Assembly: GCA_027339635.1 (NCBI GenBank)
Contig: DAHWNZ010000009.1
Span: 1 to 64,000 of the forward strand
From: AG-12 sp027339635
Lineage (GTDB): Bacteria > Chloroflexota > Dormibacteria > Aeolococcales > Bog-877
Length of the DNA: 64,000 nucleotides
Reading direction: 5' to 3'
Positions within the stretch are counted from its first letter, which is position 1. Each line of letters begins with the position of its first letter. The translations under genes were made by a program, and so were the position numbers. Positions 34,374 to 42,622 of this stretch are shown in pieces. The notes beneath the pieces were generated by a model. That model saw only the letters and a program-made list of their open reading frames with translations. It did no database searches and had not been told where the DNA came from.

Positions 34374-34917
34374 CTTCCTTCGGTTCTCCCCTGACCTGCT
34401 TTCGCGGAAGCGGGTTCAGAATCATGATCATATTGCGCCCCTCCAACAGGGGCTGACGCTCTACGGTGGCCACTTCCTTGACGTTCTCGGCCAACCGCTG
34501 CAGAAGCGCTCGACCTATCTCCTGGTGCACCAACTCGCGGCCACGGAACATGATAGTGAGTTTGACCTTGTCACCCTCTTCCAGGAAGTGGCGGACGTAC
34601 CCGTACTTGGTTTGGAAGTCATGCTCGCTGATCTTGGGCCGGAGCTTCATCTCCTTGAGCCGCACCGCATTGTGCTCCCGCCGAGCCTCCTTCTCCCGCT
34701 TGAGCGCCTCAAACTTGAAGCGTCCATAGTCCATCAGACGGCAGACAGGGGGTTGGGCCTGGGGGGCAACTTCGACCAGATCCAGCCCTCGCTCTTGGGC
34801 CAGCCGCTGCGCCTCCGCCAAGGTCACGATGCCGATTGCCTCGTCGGTTGTGTCGTCGAAGAGCCGGAGTGTCGGAACCCGGATCTGGTCATTGATACGT
34901 AGCTCGCGAAACGCTAT
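34351..34917 (-). CDS. infC: Translation initiation factor IF-3, apparent AUA start
   Basis: IF-3 monitors start-codon and initiator-tRNA pairing on the 30S subunit. The N-domain contains RINDQIRVPTLRLFDD, GLDLVEVAPQAQPPVCRLMDYG and the linker. The C-domain contains KEMKLRPKISEHDF and VTIMFRGRE-like LTIMFRGREL. The first standard start, GTG at 34827, would remove 30 residues of the conserved N-domain. Upstream, an in-frame TAG precedes only non-standard codons. ATA at 34917-34915 lies eight bases after GAGGAGG. E. coli infC starts at AUU for autoregulation, so AUA is plausible. Total length is then 188 residues. Confidence 0.96.
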   Translation of the reverse strand: MAFRELRINDQIRVPTLRLFDDTTDEAIGIVTLAEAQRLAQERGLDLVEVAPQAQPPVCRLMDYGRFKFEALKREKEARREHNAVRLKEMKLRPKISEHDFQTKYGYVRHFLEEGDKVKLTIMFRGRELVHQEIGRALLQRLAENVKEVATVERQPLLEGRNMIMILNPLPRKQVRGEPKEDAEDPKS

Positions 34918-34999
34918 GGACGCGCCCTCCTCATCGGTGAGTTTGAGTTGCCGATGCTATCACGTAAGGGGCTGGGCGAAGCGCAGCCATCGGCGCGGC

Positions 35000-36751
35000 T
35001 CAGAATCCCGCCACCTCCTCGCGCAACCGCTCAATCAGCTGCGCTGGGGTGATCACCGCCTGGCCCTTGCCCTTCTCCTTGCTTCGGGTGTCCCTGAGCG
35101 CGACGGTGCCCGCCTCCACCTCACGCCTCCCCACAACCGCCAGGTAGGGGATCTTGGCCAGCTGGCCCTCACGCACCATGGCAGAGAGTGTACGGCCGGG
35201 CCGGTCGTAGACATCGGCGCGGAATCCCTCGGCCGAAAGTTGTTCCGCCAAGCTGCGGCAGAACCCTTGCTGGTCGTCGGTGATGGGCAGAAGGCGCACC
35301 TGGACCGGGCTGAGCCAGATCGGCAGAGCGCCGGCGTAGTGCTCCAGCAGGACTCCGAAGAAGCGCTCCATCGAGCCCAGGATCGTGCGATGGACCATGA
35401 TCGGCCGGTGAGCCGCGCCATCGACGCCGATGTACTCCAGCTCAAAGCGCTCCGGCTCGTTGAAATCGAACTGCACGGTGGCGCACTGCCAGCGCCGACC
35501 CATGGCGTCGCGGATGTGCACATCGACCTTGGGGCCGTAGAAGGCTCCCTCCCCCGGGCTCACCTTGAAGGGCAGCCCCTTGGCACCAAGTGCCCGCTCA
35601 AGTGCCGCCTCCGCCATCTGCCACATCTGATCGCTGCCGGCAGCTCGGGCGGGCTTGGTGCTGAGATCCACCTCCAGATCGGAGAAGCCAAACCGACCCA
35701 TCATCTCAGCCGCCAGGTCGAGTACCCCCAGCACCTCGGACTCTGCCTGCTCCTCCGTGCAGAAGATATGGGCGTCGTCCTGAGTGAACCCCCTCACCCG
35801 CAGCAACCCGTGCAGGGTGCCGCTCCTCTGGAATCGGTACACCGACGCCAGCTCGGCCATCCGTAGAGGTAGTTCCCGGTAGCTCCTTTGCCGCGACTTG
35901 TAGATCAGGATATGAAAGGGGCAGCTCATCGGCTTCACCCGATATCGGTCCCCCTCGACCTCCATCGGCCCGTACATCTCCTCGGCGAAGAATCCAAGGT
36001 GGCCACTCTGCTCCCACAGGTGCTCCCGGGCCAGGTGGGGGGTGTAGACCAGCTGGTAGCCGTGCCTCCTGTGCTCCGCCCGCCAGTAGTCCTCGATCAC
36101 GGTTCGCACGGTGGCACCGTTGGGATGCCACAGGATGAGCCCCTGGCCCAGCTCGTCCGAGAGGGAGAAGAGGTCGAGCTCGCGGCCAAGCTTGCGATGG
36201 TCACGCTGCCTTGCCAGCTCCAGGTTCTCCAGGTAGCGGTCCAGGTCCGCCTGGCTGCCCCAGGCGGTGCCGTATATGCGCTGGAGCATCGGCTGGGTCT
36301 CATCCCCGTGCCAATACGCTCCTGCCGGATGCAGCAGCGCGAAGGCCGGGATCTCCCCGGCCTCGGCGACATGAGGGCCGCGGCAGAGGTCGAAAAATGA
36401 CCCCGTGCGATAGCAGCTGATCACCTCACCCTCGGGAATCCTCTCGATCAGCTCCACCTTGAACCGCTGGTGCAGGTCGCGAAACGCCTGGAGCGCCTCG
36501 TCGCGAGACAGTTCCGAGCGCTGATAGGCGGGGTGGCGCGCTTGAATCTCGCGCATCTTGCCCTCGATTCGAGGCAGGTCCTCATCGCTGAACCGCTGCC
36601 CACCGGGGAGCAGGAAGTCGTAGTAGAACCCGTCTTCGATCGACGGCCCGATCGCGTACTCCGCGCCCGGATACAGCTCCACCACGGCGGCAGCCATGAG
36701 ATGGGCGGCGCTGTGCCTCAAAATTTCCAGATCCACGTCAGAACCTACCAT
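35000..36751 (-). CDS. thrS: Threonyl-tRNA synthetase lacking the TGS domain
   Basis: The 583-residue class II synthetase starts directly at the N2 editing domain (LRHSAAHLMAAAV with HxxxH; DLCRGPHV). Motif 2 is in the segment with RMAELASVYR, and zinc ligands include the Cys of MSCPFHI. The anticodon-binding domain ends the protein. The usual N-terminal TGS domain of about 60 residues is missing; TGS-less forms are known. A TACAAT box ends nine bases before the ATG and no ribosome site is seen, so the message may be nearly leaderless. Confidence 0.97.
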   Translation of the reverse strand: MVGSDVDLEILRHSAAHLMAAAVVELYPGAEYAIGPSIEDGFYYDFLLPGGQRFSDEDLPRIEGKMREIQARHPAYQRSELSRDEALQAFRDLHQRFKVELIERIPEGEVISCYRTGSFFDLCRGPHVAEAGEIPAFALLHPAGAYWHGDETQPMLQRIYGTAWGSQADLDRYLENLELARQRDHRKLGRELDLFSLSDELGQGLILWHPNGATVRTVIEDYWRAEHRRHGYQLVYTPHLAREHLWEQSGHLGFFAEEMYGPMEVEGDRYRVKPMSCPFHILIYKSRQRSYRELPLRMAELASVYRFQRSGTLHGLLRVRGFTQDDAHIFCTEEQAESEVLGVLDLAAEMMGRFGFSDLEVDLSTKPARAAGSDQMWQMAEAALERALGAKGLPFKVSPGEGAFYGPKVDVHIRDAMGRRWQCATVQFDFNEPERFELEYIGVDGAAHRPIMVHRTILGSMERFFGVLLEHYAGALPIWLSPVQVRLLPITDDQQGFCRSLAEQLSAEGFRADVYDRPGRTLSAMVREGQLAKIPYLAVVGRREVEAGTVALRDTRSKEKGKGQAVITPAQLIERLREEVAGF

Positions 36752-36760
36752 CAGGTTGAG

Positions 36761-36766
36761 ATTGTA
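36761..36766 (-). promoter_or_regulatory. -10 box of a near-leaderless thrS promoter
   Basis: TACAAT on the minus strand matches the consensus in five of six positions and ends nine bases before the thrS ATG. No clear -35 hexamer is seen at the normal distance. Confidence 0.5.
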
Positions 36767-36809
36767 GAGGCGCGGGTAGCCAACGCCGGGGCGGCCCGAG
36801 CCCGGTGGC

Positions 36810-36815
36810 TATAAT
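36810..36815 (+). promoter_or_regulatory. -10 box for tRNA-Val
   Basis: A perfect TATAAT lies 14 bases before the mature tRNA-Val 5' end. It is divergent from the thrS promoter, about 45 bases away. The -35 region is GC-rich and non-consensus. Confidence 0.65.
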
Positions 36816-36829
36816 CCGACCACTGAAGC

Positions 36830-36906
36830 GGGCGCATAGCTCAGGTGGTTAGAGCGCTACCCTGACACGGTAGAGGCCCCAGGTTCGACTCCTGGTGCGC
36901 CCACCA
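36830..36906 (+). tRNA. tRNA-Val (anticodon GAC), CCA encoded
   Basis: A full cloverleaf: acceptor GGGCGCA with TGCGCCC, anticodon loop CTGACAC with GAC, and T arm with GGTTCGACTCC. The discriminator is A and CCA is encoded at 36904-36906, unlike the two tRNA genes at the start of the window. Confidence 0.96.
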
Positions 36907-37533
36907 TCCTTCGGCCCCTTGCATCTCCTGACGGGTCTTCCGCGACTGGCCCGGCTCACCAGCGGCGAATGAACCTCTCCTCGCCGCTACCCGGGTACCA
37001 CTCCCGCCCAGCACCTCTGAATCGGTACACGTTGTGGATGGTGGCGCCTGTGGAGCTGCCCCGCGCACCCTCTTGACCGTGGGGAGCCGAACCAACCCAG
37101 ATGGCCTGTACCACCGTCTAGGCAAGATTGGCGGCTCCACGCCCAGGCCTCCGCCAGAGCCCGCCTCACGCCCCGGGGGTGTCGCGGCGGCCGACCGGCT
37201 CCATCGAGCCAGGGCGGGCCGGCCCGAACAGGGCCAACGGACTGGCGCTCCGACTTGTGCGACCTGAAGGGCTCGGAGGGTCGGCCGGGGGACGCCCCTG
37301 CTGCTCCCGCACCATAGTGGTCAGCCCACGCGATGGCAAGCAGCCGGCAGGTTCCTGGGCCAGTGCGCAATCACTCACCGGGAGCGCTGTGCCCTGCACC
37401 CCAGGGGTCCTACGAGGCGCCATCCGCGCCCTGCGCACCGGGCTTTTCCACACCCCGAGATGGGGAAAAAGGGGACAACTTAAATGCCAACTTCAGCGCA
37501 CGAAACCCAAGAATTTTTGGTGGATTACTGGCA
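36907..37533. other. Non-coding stretch of about 630 bases
   Basis: Open frames cross this stretch but none has a ribosome site, a recognisable domain or a plausible composition. I see no repeat array or further tRNA. One segment (37319-37345) has GGTCAG and AAGCAGCC, loosely like the SRP RNA apical domain, but without its GGAA loop. The last 80 bases become AT-richer and lead into the promoter at 37534. Confidence 0.4.
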
Positions 37534-37563
37534 TTGACGGCCACCCCCGGGGGGGCCTACCAT
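37534..37563 (+). promoter_or_regulatory. Leaderless-type promoter of the small zinc-finger gene
   Basis: TTGACG (37534-37539) and TACCAT (37558-37563) are 18 bases apart. The seventh base after the -10 box precedes a GTG at 37571, so the start of transcription and of translation may coincide. The spacer contains a CCCCCGGGGG palindrome. Confidence 0.5.
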
Positions 37564-37570
37564 GGCTCCC

Positions 37571-37849
37571 GTGGCATCGTCTCGCAGGTCTTCTCCAGCG
37601 CTCCGTGTCTGCGCCCGCTCGGGCTGTCCCAACCTGGTCAACAAGCAGACCGCAAAGTACTGCAGCGTGCGCTGTTCCGCAGAGGACCCGGACCGCCGGG
37701 CCCGTCTCAGCGAACGCGCTAGGTCGGGCCGCCTGCTGCCCCTGGCACGACAGCTTCCCCTTGACTTCGACAGCGAGGAGGTGCGGCTGGCCACGCTCGC
37801 CTCCGAGCGTGAGGAGGTTCCCCAGGGACTGTCCCGGTGGGCGGTTTGA
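37571..37849 (+). CDS. Small four-Cys zinc-finger protein, unknown function
   Basis: The 92-residue protein carries a Cys4 motif near the N-terminus (CARSGC, then KYCSVRC), followed by a very basic helix (DPDRRARLSERARSGR) and a tail ending in GLSRWAV. It resembles short treble-clef nucleic-acid-binding proteins. I do not recognise a named family. ATG 37562 is an in-frame alternative, but the promoter geometry favours GTG 37571. It ends nine bases from a convergent zinc-ribbon gene. Confidence 0.6.
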   Translation: MASSRRSSPALRVCARSGCPNLVNKQTAKYCSVRCSAEDPDRRARLSERARSGRLLPLARQLPLDFDSEEVRLATLASEREEVPQGLSRWAV

Positions 37850-37858
37850 GGCCGACGG

Positions 37859-38053
37859 TCAGCTGATCGGCGCCCGAGGGCGCAGCATCGCCTCGGCGGT
37901 GCGGATGTCGGCCTGGGTCACGCTGACCACGAGGCTCTGCTCGCAGCGGTGGCAGATGATGTGGAAGTTGGTCGGCTGCGGGATGTCCCGGGCCACCTCC
38001 TGCCGGAACCCGCAACCCTCGCAAGTGACTACCGCTCGCATGGGCCCATTCAA
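37859..38053 (-). CDS. Small zinc-ribbon protein, unknown function
   Basis: The 64-residue protein has two Cys pairs, CEGCGF and CHRCEQ, spaced 19 residues apart, which is a zinc ribbon. Little else can be said. An ATG at 38041 is a possible start four codons later. It lies downstream of the MFS gene on the same strand. The composition and conserved Cys pairs argue that it is real; function is unknown. Confidence 0.55.
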   Translation of the reverse strand: MNGPMRAVVTCEGCGFRQEVARDIPQPTNFHIICHRCEQSLVVSVTQADIRTAEAMLRPRAPIS

Positions 38054-38104
38054 GCGGGCCCTGGCACCACCTGGACCCTTCGCCAGAGGATCTTTATCGA
38101 ATCG

Positions 38105-39448
38105 CTACGGATTCGTAACCGGTCCCGACGCCCCCCGTCCCGGGCCTCTGCCCCAGGCCCGAGTTCCCGCCACCAGCCCGGTGACCGCCAGGCACAGTCC
38201 CATGAAGGCGATCACGTCGCTGGCTCCGATGACGTCCGCGATCGCTCCTGCCACCAGCAGTGGCAGGGCGATGGCGAGGTTGATCACCAGGAAGGCCCCC
38301 CCGAAGATCCGCCCTCTGGTCGACTCCTCCGTCCCCTCCTGGATCAGCACCAGGCACGGGATCAGCACCGCCCCCAACCCGGCTCCGAACAGGACCGCCA
38401 GCAAAACCGCGAGCGGAACCAGCGTCCCGTCCAGGTGCAGGCTGTGGAGCAGGGGAGGCAGAAGCCCGAGGATCAGCATCGCGACGCCGGCCAGCACCAA
38501 CCCGCCCACCACCGAGCGCACCCCGTGGGCCGAGGTGCCGCGGCGGCTCACCACCATGCCCGTGAGCACCATGCCGAAGGTGGCTGGAATGAGCAGGATG
38601 TAGCTGTTCTGGGGTGCCTGCAGGAGCACGTGCTGCATGTAGCCGGCGGACAGGGCGAAGATGGTGAAGACGACCACCAGCGCCAGGGTCAGCATGCCGA
38701 ATGCGAAGGGCAGGACCCCGCTGTCACGGATGACCACCAGCACCTCCCGGACCTCTCTGATGGAGTTGGCGCCCTGGTCCTGGGAACCCTGGGTCCTTGC
38801 CGCGGCCAGGCGGGAGCGGATGAGCCAGATGGCTCCCGATGCACCCATGAAGAGTGCGGCTCCGAAGTAGTACGGGCCCTCCATGCCCAGCAGGCGCTGC
38901 GCGATCGAGGCCAGCGGCACCGAGACCACGATGGTCATCACGATGGTTACCGTGAACAGGGACGTGGCTGCCGACAGTTGACTTCGCTTTACCAAGCTCG
39001 GGATGCTGGCCGCCTCGGCGGGGGCGAACAGCTGGCCGACACCCGCGAAGACCAGGGTGATCGCGTAGAGGGGCAGGACCTGGTGTTGGGCCACCCCCGT
39101 GAGCTCCAGCGCCGGGACCCCTAGCACCATCACCCCCCGGCTCAGGTTGGTCCAGATCATGAGCGTCTTCTTGTCGTAGCGGTCGGCAAAGATACCGGCC
39201 GGGACCGACAAGAAGACGGCGGGGATGGTGTATGCGAGCAGCAGCGCGGCGTCGCTGAGGTACAGGTGGGTCAAGGAGTAGATCGACAGGAGCAGCGAGA
39301 AGGCGAAGAACTTGTCCCCCAGCTGGGCCGCGACCTGCGCCCCCCAGAGGAGTCGAAAGTCACGGTTCTTCAGCGTCTCGCGGAAGCCCGCAGGACCCGG
39401 GGATGACGCCGTCTGGGCCGCACCGACCCGCTGGCCCACAGCCGTCAT
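38105..39448 (-). CDS. Major facilitator superfamily transporter
   Basis: The 447-residue protein has about twelve hydrophobic helices in two halves. The loop after helix 2 contains AGIFADRYDKKTLM, the MFS motif A (GxxaDRxgrr). The N-terminus NRDFRLLWGAQVAAQLGDKFF resembles MFS exporters of the enterobactin-exporter/MFS_3 type. Substrate unknown. The 13 bases between the rsmA stop and its ATG contain TATATT followed by seven bases, a leaderless-type promoter; no ribosome site is present. Confidence 0.9.
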   Translation of the reverse strand: MTAVGQRVGAAQTASSPGPAGFRETLKNRDFRLLWGAQVAAQLGDKFFAFSLLLSIYSLTHLYLSDAALLLAYTIPAVFLSVPAGIFADRYDKKTLMIWTNLSRGVMVLGVPALELTGVAQHQVLPLYAITLVFAGVGQLFAPAEAASIPSLVKRSQLSAATSLFTVTIVMTIVVSVPLASIAQRLLGMEGPYYFGAALFMGASGAIWLIRSRLAAARTQGSQDQGANSIREVREVLVVIRDSGVLPFAFGMLTLALVVVFTIFALSAGYMQHVLLQAPQNSYILLIPATFGMVLTGMVVSRRGTSAHGVRSVVGGLVLAGVAMLILGLLPPLLHSLHLDGTLVPLAVLLAVLFGAGLGAVLIPCLVLIQEGTEESTRGRIFGGAFLVINLAIALPLLVAGAIADVIGASDVIAFMGLCLAVTGLVAGTRAWGRGPGRGASGPVTNP

Positions 39449-39455
39449 GGGGGCG

Positions 39456-39461
39456 AATATA
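39456..39461 (-). promoter_or_regulatory. -10 box of a leaderless MFS-transporter promoter
   Basis: TATATT directly follows the TGA of rsmA (minus strand) and ends seven bases before the ATG of the transporter gene. This is the geometry of leaderless genes in Actinobacteria and Deinococcus. A -35 hexamer would lie inside rsmA and is not obvious. Confidence 0.5.
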
Positions 39462-40316
39462 TCATCCGGTGGAGCTGCGGCTCACCTCGGAGGCGAGTCG
39501 CACCCACTCGTCGGTCCCGAGCGCTCCGGGACGGCTGGCTGGGTCTATCCTGGCGGCCATCAGAACCTTCGACGCCTCCCTTGAGTCAATCCCAAGCGCT
39601 CCCGCCAACCCGTGGTGAAGCTGCTTGCGCCGCTGCTGAAAGATCGGCCTGGCCAGCGCCATGATCTGCGACGGGGTCCCCCCGGGGTCATCTCGACGGG
39701 GCCGGATGATGAGCAGGGAGCTGGTTACCTTGGGGCGCGGCCAAAAGCTCTCAGGCCCCACGTCGAACGCGATCTCCACCTCCGCCACAAGGCGAAGGGC
39801 CAGGGTGGAAAGGGACCAGTCGCCAAGGTCCGCGGCGAGGCGGCGGGCCACCTCCCGCTGGACCAGGAGGTGACACGCCGCTGGTTGCGGCCTCCACTCC
39901 GTCAGCCGCTGCAGCACGGCCCCGGTCAGCTGGTAGGGGAGGTTCGCCGCCACTCGGAAGATGGGTGCCAGGTTGAGATCGCCAGGCGCAACCCGGAGCA
40001 CATCCGCCTCCATTACCTGAAACTCGGGATGGCTGGCCCTGAGCAACCCCAGGGCCGCCACGCAGCGGGGATCCACCTCGATCCCGAGGACGGAGTACCC
40101 TGCCGCCAGCAGGCCCTGGCTCAGCGCCCCCAGACCACTTCCAATCTCAACGATCTGGCCCCGGCTGGGGCCTTCCCCATCCAGGGTGGCGACGATGGCG
40201 TCCCGGGCTGCCTGGTCGACCAAGAAGTTCTGGCCCATGCCGTGTTGGGGCACGACCCGGAACCTGCGGGCCACCGCCCTAGCCGTCTCCTCCCGGCAGA
40301 GGTCGGGAGCGGTCAT
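39462..40316 (-). CDS. rsmA: 16S rRNA dimethyladenosine transferase
   Basis: The 284-residue protein has QHGMGQNFLVD at the start of the fold, VEIGSGLGALS for SAM binding and NLPYQLTGAVL, the NLPY catalytic motif. It dimethylates the adjacent adenosines A1518 and A1519. The ATG at 40316 overlaps the tatD stop; the frame is open 22 codons further. Order tatD-rsmA is typical. Confidence 0.96.
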   Translation of the reverse strand: MTAPDLCREETARAVARRFRVVPQHGMGQNFLVDQAARDAIVATLDGEGPSRGQIVEIGSGLGALSQGLLAAGYSVLGIEVDPRCVAALGLLRASHPEFQVMEADVLRVAPGDLNLAPIFRVAANLPYQLTGAVLQRLTEWRPQPAACHLLVQREVARRLAADLGDWSLSTLALRLVAEVEIAFDVGPESFWPRPKVTSSLLIIRPRRDDPGGTPSQIMALARPIFQQRRKQLHHGLAGALGIDSREASKVLMAARIDPASRPGALGTDEWVRLASEVSRSSTG

Positions 40317-41107
40317 GGCACGGGTATCTGAAAGAAGCCTCGAGCGTTCTCGCTGGTCACCGCGGCCAGCGTCTCCAGGCACTCTCCGCGTTCCAGCGCC
40401 ACCCGGCTGGCTGTGGAACGGACCATGGCCGGCTCACACACCGTCCCCCTGGTGGGATGGGGCGCCAGAAAGGGGGCGTCGGTCTCCAACATCAGAAGCT
40501 CGGCCGGCACCGCCCTCAGCGCGGACCGCAGATCTTGAGCTGAACTGAAGGTCACGTTGCCCGCGAACGAACACATGAGGCCCCGCTCGGCTGCTTCGGC
40601 GGCGAACGGGGCGTCGCCGCTGAAGCAGTGCAACATCACCGCCCCGCCGGGGCCTTGGTCCAGCGCTTGAAGCACGTCCGCGTGGGCAAGGCGCTGGTGC
40701 ACCACGACCGGAAGCCCGACCTCCGCGGCGAGAGCCAACATGGTCCTGAACATCTCCCGCTGCACCGACCTCGGGGTGGGATCGCACCCGGGCCTGGCTA
40801 GGTAGTCGAGGCCTATCTCGCCCACCGCCACCGCTCTAGGGTGGCGAAGCAGCTGGCGGAGCTCGTCCAGCTCATGATCCGTGGGGGGCCGTGGATTGGA
40901 GGGATGCCAGCCGGCGGTGAAGTAGACCTCAGAGTGGAGGTCGGCCAGGGCACAGGCGTCACGGCTGTCGGCCAGGCCGTCCCCGCTGGTGACCACCTGG
41001 TGCACGGAGGCCCGGTGGGCGCTCTCCAGCGCCCGCCCGACGTCGAGCCCACGACGCGCCATCTCGTCGAGATGGCAGTGGGCATCGACGAGCGACAGCT
41101 CAGGCAT
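40313..41107 (-). CDS. tatD: TatD family metal-dependent hydrolase
   Basis: The 264-residue protein has the TatD motifs: DAHCHLD near the start, VGEIGLDYLARPG, PVVVHQRLAHADVL, and LLMLETDAPFLAP. TatD enzymes are cytoplasmic DNases and some act as D-aminoacyl-tRNA deacylases. ATG 41107 overlaps the end of rsmI; the open frame further upstream is a shadow. Confidence 0.95.
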   Translation of the reverse strand: MPELSLVDAHCHLDEMARRGLDVGRALESAHRASVHQVVTSGDGLADSRDACALADLHSEVYFTAGWHPSNPRPPTDHELDELRQLLRHPRAVAVGEIGLDYLARPGCDPTPRSVQREMFRTMLALAAEVGLPVVVHQRLAHADVLQALDQGPGGAVMLHCFSGDAPFAAEAAERGLMCSFAGNVTFSSAQDLRSALRAVPAELLMLETDAPFLAPHPTRGTVCEPAMVRSTASRVALERGECLETLAAVTSENARGFFQIPVP

Positions 41108-41792
41108 TCCGCAAGGCCCGCACGCCGCTCCTCGGACTGGCTTCGACGACCACTGTGCACTCCCCTCTCGGGGGGTGCTCACGAAAGGTCAGTGCCAGTT
41201 CGGAACCGGTGCCGCGATACCAGCTCTCATGGAGCTTGGAGATCTCGCGGCCCACCGCGACCCGGCGCTCCCCCAGCGCTTCCGCGATCCATTCAAGCGT
41301 CTTCGCCAGCCGGCGAGGAGACTCGTAAAACACCACGGCGACCGTCGGGTCCTCGGGCAGAAGGCGAAGCAGACGGCCCCTGGCCCGGGGCAGAAATCCG
41401 AGGAAGAGAAAGCGGTCGGCCCGAAGCCCACTGGCGGCGACCGCCGCCACCACCGCGGAAGGGCCGGGGACACAGAGGACGGTAAATCCGCTGGTCCTGG
41501 CGGCATCCACCACCCTGCGCCCCGGGTCGGAGATCGCCGGCATCCCCGCGTCGGAGATCAATGCGACATCACCCACCTGCAGGGCTTGGAGCACCAGCTC
41601 GATGCGCTCGACCTCGTGCTCTCCAGGCAAGGAGATGTACCTTGGACGGCCGCCGATTCCAGTCAGCAGCCGACCGCTATGCCTGGAGTCCTCGGCGACC
41701 ACGACCGGCGACTCCAGCAGGACTCGCCTTGCCCTTGGGGAGAGGTCCTCCAGGTTTCCGATCGGGGTGGCCACGACGTGCAGCGTCCCCAC
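41100..41792 (-). CDS. rsmI: 16S rRNA (cytidine1402-2'-O)-methyltransferase
   Basis: The 230-residue protein begins LHVVATPIGNLEDLSPRA and has AEDSRHSGRLL, LISDAGMPAISDPG and GPSAVVAAVAASGL, all RsmI motifs of the SAM-binding tetrapyrrole methylase fold. The C-terminal extension of longer RsmI proteins (about 280 residues) is absent. It methylates the ribose of C1402 in 16S rRNA. Confidence 0.95.
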   Translation of the reverse strand: MGTLHVVATPIGNLEDLSPRARRVLLESPVVVAEDSRHSGRLLTGIGGRPRYISLPGEHEVERIELVLQALQVGDVALISDAGMPAISDPGRRVVDAARTSGFTVLCVPGPSAVVAAVAASGLRADRFLFLGFLPRARGRLLRLLPEDPTVAVVFYESPRRLAKTLEWIAEALGERRVAVGREISKLHESWYRGTGSELALTFREHPPRGECTVVVEASPRSGVRALRNA

Positions 41793-41797
41793 CTCGA

Positions 41798-42622
41798 TCA
41801 GTGGCCCCAGTCGCGGGGGTAGCGAAAGTCGATCTCAACCGTACGGGCGGACAGTTTGGCTATCAAGGGTGGGCGCCGCTTGAACTGGTTCCTCCTGACC
41901 CGCGCCAACACCGCACCGACCACCGTGGGGGCGAAACCCAGCCTGGCCAACTCGTCCAGCGGGTCGCGCAGGTCCACCAGATGGAAGAGGATCCGATCTG
42001 CCTGAGCGTAGGTGAACCCCAGGTCGTCCTCATCCAGCTGCCCCTCGAACAGGTCGGCAGACGGCCGCTTGCTGACCAGTGCCTCGGGCAGCCGGAGATG
42101 CCTGGCCAACTGGTAGACCTGGGTCTTGTAGAGGTCGCCCAGTGGGTTTAGAGCATGCGCCATGTCCCCGTGCAGGGTGCCGTACCCCAAAAGAAGCTCC
42201 GACTTGTTTGAGGTCCCCAGCACCAGCATCGAACGCTCCTGGGAGATGTCGTAGACGACCGACATCCGCTCCCGGGCCATCTTGTTTCCCCTCCGATTCT
42301 GATCCTCGCTGGGGTGGGCCTCGAAGTAGGCGTCGATCTGAGGGGTTATGTCGATCTCCAGCAGCTCGGCCTTGAGGGTCCGCGCCAGTGCCCTGGCGTC
42401 CAACAGGCTGTCCTTGGAACTCTGCCGGTATGGAAGCGCCACCCCCACCACGGACTGGGGACCGAGGGCCTCGACCGCCAGCCAGAACGCCAGAGCCGAA
42501 TCTATGCCCCCGGACACCGCGACCACCACCCCGACCGCACCCACCTTGAGCACCTCGTCGCGTATGAACAGCCGCAGGATGTGGCAGGCCAGCTCCGCGT
42601 TGATCTCCAGCTCAGAGTCCAC
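41798..42622 (-). CDS. nadE: NAD(+) synthetase, ammonia-type domain
   Basis: The 274-residue protein has the ATP-pyrophosphatase P-loop SGGIDSALAFW and later GTSNKSELLLGYGTLHGD and KRPSADLFEGQLDEDDLGF. It amidates nicotinic acid adenine dinucleotide. The glutaminase domain is encoded by the adjacent upstream gene, which overlaps it, so the pair probably acts as a split glutamine-dependent enzyme. Confidence 0.95.
   Translation of the reverse strand: MDSELEINAELACHILRLFIRDEVLKVGAVGVVVAVSGGIDSALAFWLAVEALGPQSVVGVALPYRQSSKDSLLDARALARTLKAELLEIDITPQIDAYFEAHPSEDQNRRGNKMARERMSVVYDISQERSMLVLGTSNKSELLLGYGTLHGDMAHALNPLGDLYKTQVYQLARHLRLPEALVSKRPSADLFEGQLDEDDLGFTYAQADRILFHLVDLRDPLDELARLGFAPTVVGAVLARVRRNQFKRRPPLIAKLSARTVEIDFRYPRDWGH

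Noticed and set aside
19730..36830. T-box leaders before tyrS, pheS, thrS or infC
   Set aside because: The gaps are too short and the conserved T-box antiterminator sequence is not seen on either strand.
37319..37345. Possible SRP RNA apical domain (GGTCAG ... AAGCAGCC)
   Set aside because: The GGAA loop and the flanking helix do not form, and no terminator or promoter frames it.
37128..38603. Long plus-strand frame across the zinc-finger, zinc-ribbon and MFS genes
   Set aside because: Composition is Ser/Pro/Arg-rich and it crosses several better-supported genes on both strands.
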